This document shows, in pieces, positions 15,168 through 23,587 of a stretch of DNA of 26,561 bases. The notes beneath the pieces are model-generated. The model saw nothing but the letters and a program-made list of their open reading frames with translations. It was not told the DNA's origin and searched no databases. The translations under genes and the position numbers were made by a program. Each line of letters opens with the position of its first letter. Position 1 is the stretch's first letter. This DNA comes from a virus: positions 1-26,561 of the IMG/VR virus record IMGVR_UViG_3300027759_000369; one strand, 5' to 3'.

Positions 15168-17587
15168 TGGCAATTATTGTACCAATTCTCACGCAATTTG
15201 ATGATAGAGGTATCAAAAAAGCGGTTAGAGAATTTGAAAGAGCCAAAGGTGCTTTTGATAAAACAGGTGTTGTTGTTAATTATGCAGCCGATTCGGCCAT
15301 TAGATTAGGATCAACTCTTACTAGAACTTTAACACCAGCCATTTTAGGTTTAGGTGCAGCAGCATATAAAGCAACCCAATTAGCATCTGATTTAGCGGAA
15401 ACGCAATCTAAAGTTGGCGTAATTTTTGGTAATACAGCAAATGATATTAGAGAATTTGGTAAGGCTGCTGCTCGAAATATTGGTATGTCACAACAGGAAG
15501 CACTTGATGCTGCTTCAACTTTTGCTTTATTTGCTAAACAAGCAGGAAAATCTGGAACAGAATTAAATACATTTTCTAAAGACTTTGTAACATTGGCCGC
15601 AGATTTTGCGTCTTTCTATAACACAAGCCCACAAGATGCAATCGTTGCAATTGGTGCTGCACTTCGTGGTGAATCTGAACCAATCAGACGTTTTAACATT
15701 TTACTTGATGAACAAACAATCAAAACCAGAGCCTTAAAACTTGGCATCATTGATAACATAAACCAGGCTTTAACACCTCAACAAAAAGTTTTGGCAAGAA
15801 GTGCTGAAATATTTGCACAATCAATTGTTGCTCAAGGCGATTTCCAAAGAACTTCTGCGGGGCTTGCAAACCAGCAAAGAATATTAAAAGCAGAATTAAC
15901 TAACGTAACAACAGAACTTGGTAGAGCATTTATGCCAATTATGTTACAAGTTGTTGGAGTTATCAGAGATCAAGTCATTCCAAGACTTCAAGGTTTTACT
16001 CAAGCATTTCAAAAACTGCGCCCCGAAACAGTTAATACAATTACAAAATTAGGTTTATTTTTAGTTATTCTTGGCCCACTTTTAATTGGAATTGGTTATT
16101 TAGCAAAAGCAATTTTAACCTTATCTAGAGTTTTTGTAATTTTGCAAACAAGTATTTTAAGAATCCCATTGGCTATTGCCTTACTCATAGGTTTATTTGC
16201 TGTCCAATCTGATGCTCAATACAAACTTGCTAAAGAAACAGGTGACTCCTGGGGTCAAATTACAAGAATTGTTGTTGTTGGTATTAAAACAATGCTGTTC
16301 GCAATTGATCGGGTTATAGATGGATTCAAATTTATAGGTTTTGTTTTAGATTACGCTTCTGCTCGTTTTGATAATTTCATAAATATCATAACTGGCAAGG
16401 GTGGCAAGTCTATGATGTCATTTGAACAGCAATTGTCATCATTTAAGTTTTCTAATCTTGCTGGCGGTTTAGATAGTGCTGTTGCCGCTTTTAGTGAATT
16501 TAATGCTGAAGTGGCTGGTGCTGCTAAAGAATCAAAAATTATGGCTGCGGAAGCCCAAGCACTTGCTTTGGAAACTCAAGGATTGACTGAGGATTTGAAT
16601 AATGAAACAAAAGCCATTGGAAAAACTACCGAAGCGTTAAAGAAAGCAAAACAAGCAGCAAAAGAAGTTGCTCAAGCAATTGTTGATAATCTTGAGGATT
16701 CTTTGCGTAGGGCAGAATCTGCTTTGGATGATGTTAAAGGTAAATTTGTTGATTTTAAAAACGCCATAGGTAACACTATTACTGGAATATTAAATTTTGG
16801 TAAGGCTGCTGAGTCTGAAGATTTCCTTAAAGGTTTGGCTGATCAAGCAACTCAAGCAACTGAATTTGCTGACAAAGTTAAAAAACTTGTTGTTCTTGGT
16901 TTGAATGAACGCGCTATACGCCAAGTATTAGATGCAGGTTTTGATGCTGGTTCAAAGATTGCTGACAGTATTATTATTGGTGGTTCAACTGTTGTTCAAC
17001 AAATAAATACTCTTGTTGATTCAGTATTTAGTGTGGCGGATCAAGTTGGTGAATTTGGTGCTATTGCTTTCTATGATGCTGGTGTTAAACAAGCAGAGGC
17101 AATGGTTGCTGGTATTAAATCTGCTTTAGATTTAGCACGCGCTGAATTAAAATCTCTTGTTGAAGAATTGCCTGCTGCTGCATCTGTTCCATCTGGCACT
17201 CCTGCTGCGACTGGTGGAAAGTTACCAGATGTTCCTAAAGCAGATATTCGTAAACCACTTCTTAGTGTTAGTCAAATTGCAAACATTTCAAAACTTTCTG
17301 ATCCCGCATCACGTTCTTACACAGCATTGGCCACAGCATTAAAAAATAAAACTATTCGTATGGCTCGTGGGGGAATAGTTACTGGCGCTACAAACGCTTT
17401 AATCGGAGAAGCAGGACCTGAAGCAGTTATTCCTTTAACTGGAAGCAAATCTGGAATGATGGGTTCAAATTACAGCATCACAGTAAATGCTGGTATTGGT
17501 ACTGATGGAAATGTTGTTGGTCGTCAAATTGTTGATGCAATCAGAAAATATGAACGTACTTCTGGTCAAGTATTTGCGAGAGTATAA
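15167..17587 (+). CDS. tape measure protein
   Basis: 806 aa, longest gene of the window; ATG overlaps the preceding stop (TAATG). Helical protein: residues 1-60 with FERAKGAFDKTG; an Ala-rich segment 95-180; hydrophobic segments at about 294-318 (LFLVILGPLLIGIGYL) and 330-347 (LRIPLAIALLIGLFAV) that could cross the host membrane during DNA entry; a charged coiled-coil-like part about 470-530; and the typical end ARGGIVTGATNALIGEAGPEAVIPL-type motif at about 731-757. It sets tail length: at about 0.15 nm per residue this is near 120 nm (estimate). No peptidase domain is seen inside, unlike many tape measures; lytic enzymes lie elsewhere. Confidence 0.93.
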   Translation: MAIIVPILTQFDDRGIKKAVREFERAKGAFDKTGVVVNYAADSAIRLGSTLTRTLTPAILGLGAAAYKATQLASDLAETQSKVGVIFGNTANDIREFGKAAARNIGMSQQEALDAASTFALFAKQAGKSGTELNTFSKDFVTLAADFASFYNTSPQDAIVAIGAALRGESEPIRRFNILLDEQTIKTRALKLGIIDNINQALTPQQKVLARSAEIFAQSIVAQGDFQRTSAGLANQQRILKAELTNVTTELGRAFMPIMLQVVGVIRDQVIPRLQGFTQAFQKLRPETVNTITKLGLFLVILGPLLIGIGYLAKAILTLSRVFVILQTSILRIPLAIALLIGLFAVQSDAQYKLAKETGDSWGQITRIVVVGIKTMLFAIDRVIDGFKFIGFVLDYASARFDNFINIITGKGGKSMMSFEQQLSSFKFSNLAGGLDSAVAAFSEFNAEVAGAAKESKIMAAEAQALALETQGLTEDLNNETKAIGKTTEALKKAKQAAKEVAQAIVDNLEDSLRRAESALDDVKGKFVDFKNAIGNTITGILNFGKAAESEDFLKGLADQATQATEFADKVKKLVVLGLNERAIRQVLDAGFDAGSKIADSIIIGGSTVVQQINTLVDSVFSVADQVGEFGAIAFYDAGVKQAEAMVAGIKSALDLARAELKSLVEELPAAASVPSGTPAATGGKLPDVPKADIRKPLLSVSQIANISKLSDPASRSYTALATALKNKTIRMARGGIVTGATNALIGEAGPEAVIPLTGSKSGMMGSNYSITVNAGIGTDGNVVGRQIVDAIRKYERTSGQVFARV

Positions 17588-18892
17588 ATGGCGTTACCAA
17601 CAAAAACGGTTGAAATAGGTTTTGATTTATCTGGTGCTGGTGCACCTTTTTTTACGTTAGATGACCCTACTGCTGGTCTTTTAGACAACACAGAGTTTAC
17701 TCTTGGTGGAACACTTTTTTATGATGTTACAGATTATGTAGCAACTATTAGTAGTAATCGTGGTAGGTCTCGTGAATTAGACAAATATAATGCTGGTTCT
17801 CTAGAAGTTGTTTTTGATAACACAACAAGAGTTTTTGATCCAGAATACACAAGTTCACCTTTTTATGGGCAAATTATTCCTCACCGTGAAATCCGTGTTA
17901 AATCAAACGGCACAGCAGTTTTTTATGGGCTTATTGATGATTGGAATCTTACTTACAATCCAAGTGGTGACAATACTGCTTCAGCGATTGCTTCAGATGG
18001 TTTTACTCTTTTAGCGCAACAAACTTTGTCTGCACATACCGCAACACCTGAATTGACTGGTGCAAGGATTGAAGCAATTTTGGATAGACCTGAAGTTAAT
18101 TGGCCTGTTGATTATCGAAATATTGATTTAGGTCAAGTTGATTTGCAGGGTGACACCGTTTCTGATGGAACTGGTGCTTTAACTTATTTGCAAATTGTTG
18201 AACAAACTGAACCTGGTTCTTTGTTTATTTCTAAGAATGGTTATGTAACTTTTCAAGATTCTTTAACTGGGCCGTCTAGTTCTACTTCTGTTGATTTAAC
18301 TGATGATGGTTCTGGTATTCCGTTTTCTGGGATCAACGTTATTTACGGATCAGAACTTTTGTATAACCGTGTTGTGGTTACAAGGGTTGGTGGTGATCCA
18401 CAGGTTTCTGAGGATATTGATTCGCAGAACGCTTATGGTATTTCTTCTTTGAACTTGGATAATTTGTTGTTCACTAATGATGGTGACGCTTTGGCTTTAG
18501 CACAATTTTTGGTGCAGCAGTATTCTGAGCCTGAGTACCGTTTTGATTCTTTAACTGTTCAAATGTCTGAACTTACTTTGGCCCAGCAAAATGCTTTGCT
18601 TCTTCTGGAATTGACTGATCAGGTTCGTGTGAAGTTCACACCTAACGGTATTGGTGATCCGATTATCAAATATGCGGGTATCACAGGCATTGAGCATAGA
18701 ATTGGTATTTTTGTTCACGAACTTACTTTCAGGTTTGAAACCTTGGATTATGCAGCGTTTGTTCTTGATGATCCTACTTTTGGTGTGTTGGCTGGTGTTA
18801 CAACTTATGATTTGAGCAGCGTGACATATAGTAGTTCCGCGATAAACTATGATGGTAATGACTTAGGTTTCTCTAACAGGTTGGGCGCATAG
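17588..18892 (+). CDS. minor tail protein, tail tip (Dit/Tal-like region)
   Basis: 434 aa, starts right after the tape measure. Beta-rich. Residues 45-135 (VTDYVATISSNRGRSRELDKYNAGSLEV and VFDNTTRVFDP) match siphophage minor tail proteins that form the tail-tip hub. A curious point is the motif FTLDDPTAGLLD at 22-33, with a related FVLDDPTFGVLAG at 391-403. Such F-x-LDDP motifs occur at the ends of other actinophage tail proteins. Middle part (residues 150-380) resembles baseplate hub structure. Role in the tip that contacts the host is inferred from position and family look. Confidence 0.75.
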   Translation: MALPTKTVEIGFDLSGAGAPFFTLDDPTAGLLDNTEFTLGGTLFYDVTDYVATISSNRGRSRELDKYNAGSLEVVFDNTTRVFDPEYTSSPFYGQIIPHREIRVKSNGTAVFYGLIDDWNLTYNPSGDNTASAIASDGFTLLAQQTLSAHTATPELTGARIEAILDRPEVNWPVDYRNIDLGQVDLQGDTVSDGTGALTYLQIVEQTEPGSLFISKNGYVTFQDSLTGPSSSTSVDLTDDGSGIPFSGINVIYGSELLYNRVVVTRVGGDPQVSEDIDSQNAYGISSLNLDNLLFTNDGDALALAQFLVQQYSEPEYRFDSLTVQMSELTLAQQNALLLLELTDQVRVKFTPNGIGDPIIKYAGITGIEHRIGIFVHELTFRFETLDYAAFVLDDPTFGVLAGVTTYDLSSVTYSSSAINYDGNDLGFSNRLGA

Positions 18893-19578
18893 TGGCAATA
18901 AGTTTTCCTACAAGTTTAGATAATTTTACTAATCCGTCATCTGGTAATACTTTGGATTCACCATCTCATTCTTTGCAACATTCGGACATAAATGATGCTG
19001 TTGAGGCTATGCAACGCAAAGTAGGTGTTGGTACTGCTGTTGCTGGTTCTGCTTCTGCTGGTCAGGTTTTAACTATTAGTGCAGCAGGAACTTCAACTTG
19101 GAGTCCTGTTTCGGCTTTAACAACAACTCAATTTTTACATATTCGTGATGAAAAGGCTGCAACCAATCAAGGTGGTACTTTTACTAATGGTGCTTGGCGA
19201 ACAAGAGACCTAAATACTATTAAAACAAACACTATTACTGGTGCTTCATTAGCCTCTAATCAAATTACTTTACCTGCTGGAACATATTTTATTCAAGGAT
19301 ATCCAGTATCGTTTCGCGCAGAGGGAAACATTTCAAGAATTTACAATATAACTGATTCTTCTCAAGTTTCTTTAGGTATAAACAATCATTCAGGTAGTTC
19401 AACAACAGGTTCACAAGGTACTTCAACTGTTAGTTGTATTGTTACAATAACAGGAACAAAAGTTTTTGAATTACAACACTATTCTCAATCAACTGTTGCA
19501 AGTGTTGGTTTTGGTATTAGAAACGAAACAGGCGTTGGCGAAGTTTATTCAGAAATTTTGATTTGGAAAATAGGTTGA
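18892..19578 (+). CDS. tail fibre protein with C1q-like C-terminal domain
   Basis: 228 aa, GTG start overlapping the preceding stop by one base. N-terminal segment SHSLQHSDINDAVEAMQRKVGVG is a known attachment motif of phage fibres. A Ser/Ala linker leads to ~110 C-terminal residues with jelly-roll character: ITLPAGTYFIQGYPVSFRAEGN, then HYSQSTVASVGFGI and ending EILIWKIG, like C1q/TNF-type trimeric heads found in fibre tips. It could contact the host surface. The fold assignment is by pattern only. Confidence 0.7.
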   Translation: MAISFPTSLDNFTNPSSGNTLDSPSHSLQHSDINDAVEAMQRKVGVGTAVAGSASAGQVLTISAAGTSTWSPVSALTTTQFLHIRDEKAATNQGGTFTNGAWRTRDLNTIKTNTITGASLASNQITLPAGTYFIQGYPVSFRAEGNISRIYNITDSSQVSLGINNHSGSSTTGSQGTSTVSCIVTITGTKVFELQHYSQSTVASVGFGIRNETGVGEVYSEILIWKIG

Positions 19579-19580
19579 TT

Positions 19581-19769
19581 ATGGATGTAGCATTAGGTAT
19601 AGAAGCATTATTAGAAAAAGCCGAATATTTTGGTTCAACAACTGCAAATACTCAAGAATGTTATGACGCACTTAATTGGTTAGATGTAAGACCAAAACCT
19701 ACTTGGAAGCAAGTTTGTGATGCTTATGACGCTTTACCAGAAAACATTAAAAACCCTAATCTGGGTTAG
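19581..19769 (+). CDS. small tail-associated protein, XkdW-like
   Basis: 62 aa from ATG 19581, two bases after the fibre stop, with AGG at 19572-19574. Acidic, helical, with the motif DALNWLDVRPKPTWKQVCDAY, which is common in short tail-fibre-associated or XkdW-like phage proteins. A longer start (TTG 19563 or 19575) inside the preceding gene is less likely. It may help fibre assembly or be a fibre-linked component. Confidence 0.6.
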   Translation: MDVALGIEALLEKAEYFGSTTANTQECYDALNWLDVRPKPTWKQVCDAYDALPENIKNPNLG

Positions 19770-19795
19770 AATAAGAAACAACCTAGGAGACAATA

Positions 19796-20419
19796 ATGGC
19801 AGGCGCAGGATTTAGAACATTCGCAGCAGGAGAAGTCCTGAGTGCAGCAAACGTAAACACTTATTTAATGCAACAAGCGATTGCTACCTTTGCAGGAACA
19901 GCCGCACGCTCCTCAGCCATAACCTCACCATCCGAGGGACAATTTGCTTACCTAGCAGACACCGATCAACTTTCCTACTACACAGGTTCAGCCTGGGTCA
20001 ATGCTCCAGGAAAAAACCCAATACTTTACGCACCAGAAGAAGTAGTTAATACTTCCGCTTCAACAGCCACAGGAACTGTAACAATTAACTCAAACACAGA
20101 TTCTGTTACTTATTACACGGCTAACGCAGCAGCAAACTTTATTATCAATTTGCGTGGTAATGCTTCTGTGACTATGAATAATCAACTTCAAACAGGTGAA
20201 GCGATCACTTCAGTATTTATGAACACCAATGGAACAACCGCTTATTACCCAACTGCTGTTTGGGTTGATGGTGGTACAGCAGGTGTTTCAACTAAGTGGC
20301 AGGGTGGTGCTGCACCGACAGCAGGTAATGCTTCTTCTATTGATTCTTATTCGTTTACTGTTATTAAGACTGCTGGTTCTGCGTTTACTGTTTTGGCTTC
20401 GCAAACCCAGTTCAAATAA
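19796..20419 (+). CDS. minor tail protein / tail fibre
   Basis: 207 aa, TAGGAGA at 19782-19788 upstream. N-terminus AGFRTFAAGEVLSAANVNTYLMQQA is a well-known opening of actinophage tail proteins, followed by AFAxTAARSSAITSPSEGQFAYL and LSYYTGSAWVNA. The C-terminal ~100 residues (NTNGTTAYYPTAVWVDG, KWQGGAAPTAGNASSIDSY, FTVIKTAGSAFTVLASQTQF) also match a recurrent fibre module. Codon use changes inside the gene: the first half ends codons mostly in A or C, the second half mostly in T, with the change near 20100-20160, as if two modules were joined. Confidence 0.78.
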   Translation: MAGAGFRTFAAGEVLSAANVNTYLMQQAIATFAGTAARSSAITSPSEGQFAYLADTDQLSYYTGSAWVNAPGKNPILYAPEEVVNTSASTATGTVTINSNTDSVTYYTANAAANFIINLRGNASVTMNNQLQTGEAITSVFMNTNGTTAYYPTAVWVDGGTAGVSTKWQGGAAPTAGNASSIDSYSFTVIKTAGSAFTVLASQTQFK

Positions 20420-20432
20420 AAGGGATTCTTAG

Positions 20433-21341
20433 ATGCCGATTCGTGGTTCTTTTGCTGGTGCTTCAGCACGTGCCTATGGTTTAGGTGCTGCTCAAAAATT
20501 TTCTGCAACTGGCGGAACAATTACAACTGATGGTGCTTTCACAATTCATACTTTTCTCTCAGACGGAAATTTTGTTGTTACTGGTTCAAAAAGTGTTGAT
20601 TATCTAGTTGTTGCTGGTGGAGGTGGCGGTGGATCAAGAGGCGCAGGTGGTGGTGGTGCAGGTGGTGTGCGTTGCACAGTTACTGCAACAGGTGGTGGCG
20701 GTTCACTTGAATCACAAATTGTTGCATCTTCTGGAACTTATGCAATAACAGTAGGTGGCGGTGGTGCAGGTGGCGCAAGAAATACTAATGCTGCTAATGG
20801 TAATAATTCTATTTTTGGTTCTGTAACTTCAACTGGTGGTGGTGGTGGTGGTTCTGCTGCCGCAACAACAACAGGTCGCTCAGGTGGTTCTGGCGGTGGT
20901 GGTGCAAATGGTGGAAATGGTGGTTCAGGAACTTCGGGACAAGGTTTTGCGGGTGGTAATTCAAATACAACTTCTTATGATGGTTCTGGTGGTGGTGGCG
21001 CAGGAGTAGTAGGTGGTAATGCAAGCACTTCTGGTATCGGTGGTGGCGCTGGTAACGGTGGAAACGGTATTTCAACTTCTATCAATGGAACTTCAACAGC
21101 ATTTGGTGGCGGTGGCGGTGGCGGTTCATTCTTACAATTGACACAAGGTAGTGGTGGTACTGGTGGTGGTGGAAATGGTGGAAATATTAGCAATGGACAA
21201 GGTGGTACAACACCTGCTGCTGCTGGTACTGCAAATCGTGGCGGTGGTGGTGGTGCAGCAGGTAATTATGATGATTCACAGCCAACACCAGCAGGCGCTT
21301 CTGGTGGTTCAGGGATTGTAATAGTTAGGTACTTAACATAA
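20433..21341 (+). CDS. glycine-rich tail protein, adhesin candidate
   Basis: 302 aa. N-terminal ~60 residues form a short attachment segment ending VDYLVVAGGGGGG. Residues about 65-280 are Gly/Ser/Thr/Asn-rich with many GGGG runs (more than a dozen clusters), and the chain ends SGGSGIVIVRYLT. Phage proteins of this type are thought to form polyglycine-II sheets, as described for the gp38 adhesin of phage S16, and carry variable host-binding loops between glycine segments. The tail-tip position fits host recognition. The 5' part of the last codons overlaps the next ATG. Confidence 0.75.
   Translation: MPIRGSFAGASARAYGLGAAQKFSATGGTITTDGAFTIHTFLSDGNFVVTGSKSVDYLVVAGGGGGGSRGAGGGGAGGVRCTVTATGGGGSLESQIVASSGTYAITVGGGGAGGARNTNAANGNNSIFGSVTSTGGGGGGSAAATTTGRSGGSGGGGANGGNGGSGTSGQGFAGGNSNTTSYDGSGGGGAGVVGGNASTSGIGGGAGNGGNGISTSINGTSTAFGGGGGGGSFLQLTQGSGGTGGGGNGGNISNGQGGTTPAAAGTANRGGGGGAAGNYDDSQPTPAGASGGSGIVIVRYLT
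20616..21265 (+). repeat. GGT/GGC-rich low-complexity coding repeat
   Basis: Clusters of GGT/GGC codons encode polyglycine in the preceding protein. The DNA is locally GC-rich and repetitive in an otherwise AT-rich genome, so it can recombine or slip easily. It also creates long false open frames on the - strand. Confidence 0.75.
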
Positions 21342-21718
21342 TGGCACATTTTGCAAAAGTAGTAGACGGAATTGTTACACAAGTAAATGTTGTAGATGAA
21401 GATTATTTTAACGAGAATCGTGAAACACGATACACAGGAACTTGGGTACAAACCTCATACAACACAAGAGGCGGAGTTCACTACAACCCTGAAACAAACG
21501 AACCATCTTTAGACCAAACTAAAGCATTGCGTAAAAATTATGCTGGTGTTGGTTATCTTTATGATGAAACAAAAGATGCTTTTTATGCACCACAACCTTT
21601 TTTATCTTGGACATTAGATGAAGATACTTGTTACTGGGAATCACCAATACCTTATCCAAGTGACGGCAAAAGATATGAATGGAATGAAACTACTCAAGAA
21701 TGGACAGAAATAAACTAA
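21341..21718 (+). CDS. tail-tip region protein, aquatic phage family of unknown function
   Basis: 125 aa. MAHFAKVVDGIVTQVNVVD, a middle TRGGVHYNP and KALRKNYAGVGYLYDE, then FLSWTLDEDTCYWESPIPYP and a closing DGKRYEWNETTQEW. This family is very common in marine and freshwater phage genomes (for example cyanophages), often after fibre genes, and is usually left as hypothetical. It has no catalytic motif that I can name. Position suggests an accessory tail or fibre component. Its TAA overlaps the next ATG (TAATG). Confidence 0.65.
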   Translation: MAHFAKVVDGIVTQVNVVDEDYFNENRETRYTGTWVQTSYNTRGGVHYNPETNEPSLDQTKALRKNYAGVGYLYDETKDAFYAPQPFLSWTLDEDTCYWESPIPYPSDGKRYEWNETTQEWTEIN

Positions 21719-21972
21719 TGAAACTATCAATCGTAAAAGACGTGCTTTTTAGATCTATTGCTTTATTTATGACTATGGCACTTCCTGCTATTGGTGCTGG
21801 TGCTTTTGCTGGTGTTGAACCAGTCCAATCAGCGTTAATTGCTGGAGCACTTGGTGTATCTAAGGTTCTTACAGATTTGGCTAAAGCCTTTTTAGATGAC
21901 GGTCAATTAACTCAAGAAGAAGTTGATGGTGTGTTTAAGCGTGCCAACAAAAAAGGTGAGGGTGGCAAGTAA
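21718..21972 (+). CDS. small membrane protein, holin candidate
   Basis: 84 aa from ATG 21718, which overlaps the previous stop as TAATG; an in-frame ATG at 21700 would add six residues. After a short basic N-terminus, residues 12-33 (SIALFMTMALPAIGAGAFAGV) are a likely membrane segment; a second, weaker Ala-rich segment follows (ALIAGALGVSKV). The C-terminus is charged (DDGQLTQEEVDGVFKRANKKG). It lies two bases before a peptidoglycan endopeptidase gene, which fits a holin or holin partner. Other small membrane proteins nearby are rivals for the holin role. Confidence 0.55.
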   Translation: MKLSIVKDVLFRSIALFMTMALPAIGAGAFAGVEPVQSALIAGALGVSKVLTDLAKAFLDDGQLTQEEVDGVFKRANKKGEGGK

Positions 21973-21974
21973 GA

Positions 21975-22373
21975 ATGGGTTTACCAATTAAAGATGGAAA
22001 AATCACAACACCTTACGGCAAACCAGGCAAGATGTGGAAAAATGGTCATACTGGCGTTGATTTTTCTGTTCCTCAAGGGACTGATGTTTTGGCTGCTGTT
22101 GCTGGTGTTGTTGCACCATCAAATTGGGGCAAGGCATACGGAAACCAATTGGTTATCAAATCTAAGTTTAATGACAAAGATATTTGGATAATGTATGCAC
22201 ATTTATCAAAACTTTTAGTTAAAGTTGGGGATTCAGTTGTTGCTGGCCAACACATTGCTGAGTCTGGCAATACTGGTAATTCTTCTGGCCCACATTTACA
22301 TTTTGAAGTTCGTGATGGCGCTCGTTGGTCTACTTCTAAAGCACAAGACCCGAAAGAAGTTCTGGAAGCATAA
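21975..22373 (+). CDS. M23 (LytM) family peptidoglycan endopeptidase, endolysin candidate
   Basis: 132 aa, essentially one catalytic domain. Zinc ligands are visible: H25 and D29 in HTGVDF, and H109 in the HLH motif (H107, H109) with catalytic histidines at H76 (YAHLS) and H107; GNTGNSSGPHLHFEVR is a hallmark. It should cut peptide crosslinks in the host cell wall. There is no signal peptide and no cell-wall-binding domain, so export must depend on a holin or on another partner, or the enzyme may be a tail-associated lysin. A small membrane protein precedes it. Confidence 0.88.
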   Translation: MGLPIKDGKITTPYGKPGKMWKNGHTGVDFSVPQGTDVLAAVAGVVAPSNWGKAYGNQLVIKSKFNDKDIWIMYAHLSKLLVKVGDSVVAGQHIAESGNTGNSSGPHLHFEVRDGARWSTSKAQDPKEVLEA

Positions 22374-23411
22374 TTGAATAAGCGCACCAAACTGCGCTTA
22401 ATCCTTTCTTTACTCTTATTTGGCTTTGTTATGTCCCCAGCGTTTGCTGATGAGACAACAATCATTCTTAATGACTCAACACCTTATGTTGATATTCCTA
22501 TTGAGGCTACTGAACCAACAACAATAACTATTCAAACAATTACTGGTACACCACAAAACAATCCTGGTTTTGTTGATTCTTGGATTGAACTTTGGCAAGA
22601 CACAACAAGAATTGCTCAAGATGATGACAGCGCATATACGCCAACAAACATTTTGGCTTCAATTATTACCAGACCTATTGAAACAGGTTTGTATTTTATT
22701 CGTGCTACTTCTTTTGCTGCTGCTGTAAACAATTACAACATAAGACCAAATGGAACTTATGTTTTAACTTGGAACGGTGTTACAACCATCCCAACAGCCA
22801 CGCCATCAATAACACCAAGCCCACTCCCGACAGCAGAGCCGACTCCCACAAGTGATCCAACTCCCACTTCAACACCCGAACCAACACCAACACAAGTTTC
22901 ACCTACACCAACCCCAACACAAGAACCAACGCCATTACCAACCCAAGAAACAGCAACAGATAACTCAAATGACGCAGAGATTTTTGTTGAGGTAATTCCA
23001 ACGACATTACCAACGCCAGAGCCGACACAGATAGCAACGCTAGAACCAGAGATAGTTGAGCAAATATTTGAACCAGAAACAATTGAAACTCCCATCATTG
23101 AACCTGAGTTAAGTGTAGAGGAACTTGAAGAACAAATACAAGAACAAATAAACTTGGAATATATTGCTGAAAATACAATAGAATTAGAGTTACCAACTGC
23201 GCTTGCAGAAATACCTGGAATTGCTGAAGTTTTTGCGGCAACTGAAGCGATATTAAATGTTGGATCAGATATGACTCAGGAACAACGCGAGGAATCACAG
23301 TCTGTTATTGTTGGCGCAATTGTTGTCACCCAGATTGCTTCTATGGCTTCTGCTGCATCCATTCAAGGTTCAAGTAAACGTAATGAAACGAAAAGGATTA
23401 AACGCAAATGA
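22374..23411 (+). CDS. secreted, PT-rich, possibly membrane-anchored surface protein with PPC-like domain
   Basis: 345 aa, TTG start directly after the lysin stop. A clear signal peptide: basic MNKRTK, hydrophobic LILSLLLFGFVM, cleavage site AFA|DE at residue 25. Residues 27-135 resemble a bacterial pre-peptidase C-terminal domain (WIELWQDTTRIAQDDDSAY, GLYFIRATSF, GTYVLTWNG). Residues 143-192 are a Pro/Thr linker (TPEPTPTQ-type), then an acidic Glu-rich part (225-275), and a hydrophobic segment at 311-330 followed by a basic tail SSKRNETKRIKRK. This order looks like an exported protein spanning the wall with a C-terminal anchor. Role unknown: lysis aid, adhesion, or superinfection exclusion are all possible. 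Confidence 0.7.
   Translation: MNKRTKLRLILSLLLFGFVMSPAFADETTIILNDSTPYVDIPIEATEPTTITIQTITGTPQNNPGFVDSWIELWQDTTRIAQDDDSAYTPTNILASIITRPIETGLYFIRATSFAAAVNNYNIRPNGTYVLTWNGVTTIPTATPSITPSPLPTAEPTPTSDPTPTSTPEPTPTQVSPTPTPTQEPTPLPTQETATDNSNDAEIFVEVIPTTLPTPEPTQIATLEPEIVEQIFEPETIETPIIEPELSVEELEEQIQEQINLEYIAENTIELELPTALAEIPGIAEVFAATEAILNVGSDMTQEQREESQSVIVGAIVVTQIASMASAASIQGSSKRNETKRIKRK
22790..22950 (+). repeat. Pro/Thr-encoding low-complexity repeat (CCAACA/CCACT type)
   Basis: CA-rich imperfect repeats encode the PT linker of the secreted protein. The region is prone to length change. It produces a Val/Gly-rich false frame on the - strand. Confidence 0.7.
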
Positions 23412-23587
23412 TGAATTGGATTAGAAAATATGCTGTTGCTATGTCAGGTGATATTTGGACTTATGTGGGTTTGCTTATTGCTTATTTCACTTTGGATGGG
23501 TCAGCGAAGAAGATAACTGGGATTCTTATCCTTGGTGGACTGTTAATATGGCTAGTAACTTTGCCTATTAGGGATACTGATGACTAA
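23408..23587 (+). CDS. small membrane protein with two possible membrane segments
   Basis: 59 aa. ATG at 23408 overlaps the previous stop as ATGATGA (a second ATG follows at 23411). Segments YVGLLIAYFTLDG (about 19-31) and ITGILILGGLLIWLVTLP (36-53) are hydrophobic and separated by a short charged SAKK loop; the end is acidic (RDTDD). It overlaps the next gene by 8 nt. Size and topology fit a holin or accessory lysis protein, but other roles are open. Below most length cut-offs, hence easily missed. Confidence 0.65.
   Translation: MMNWIRKYAVAMSGDIWTYVGLLIAYFTLDGSAKKITGILILGGLLIWLVTLPIRDTDD

Noticed and set aside
19563-19580. Upstream TTG starts for the XkdW-like gene
   Set aside because: They fall in the fibre gene; ATG at 19581 has AGG at proper distance.
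20809-21193. Long - strand open frames rich in His/Pro opposite the glycine-rich gene
   Set aside because: They are mirror frames of GGT/GGC repeats; no ribosome binding site and no other - strand genes nearby.
22073-22465. 130-aa - strand open frame
   Set aside because: It lies opposite the M23 endopeptidase gene, whose catalytic motifs fix the + strand as coding.
22757-23098. - strand frame rich in Val/Gly opposite the PT linker
   Set aside because: It is the complement of CCA/ACA repeats; composition is explained by the + strand gene.
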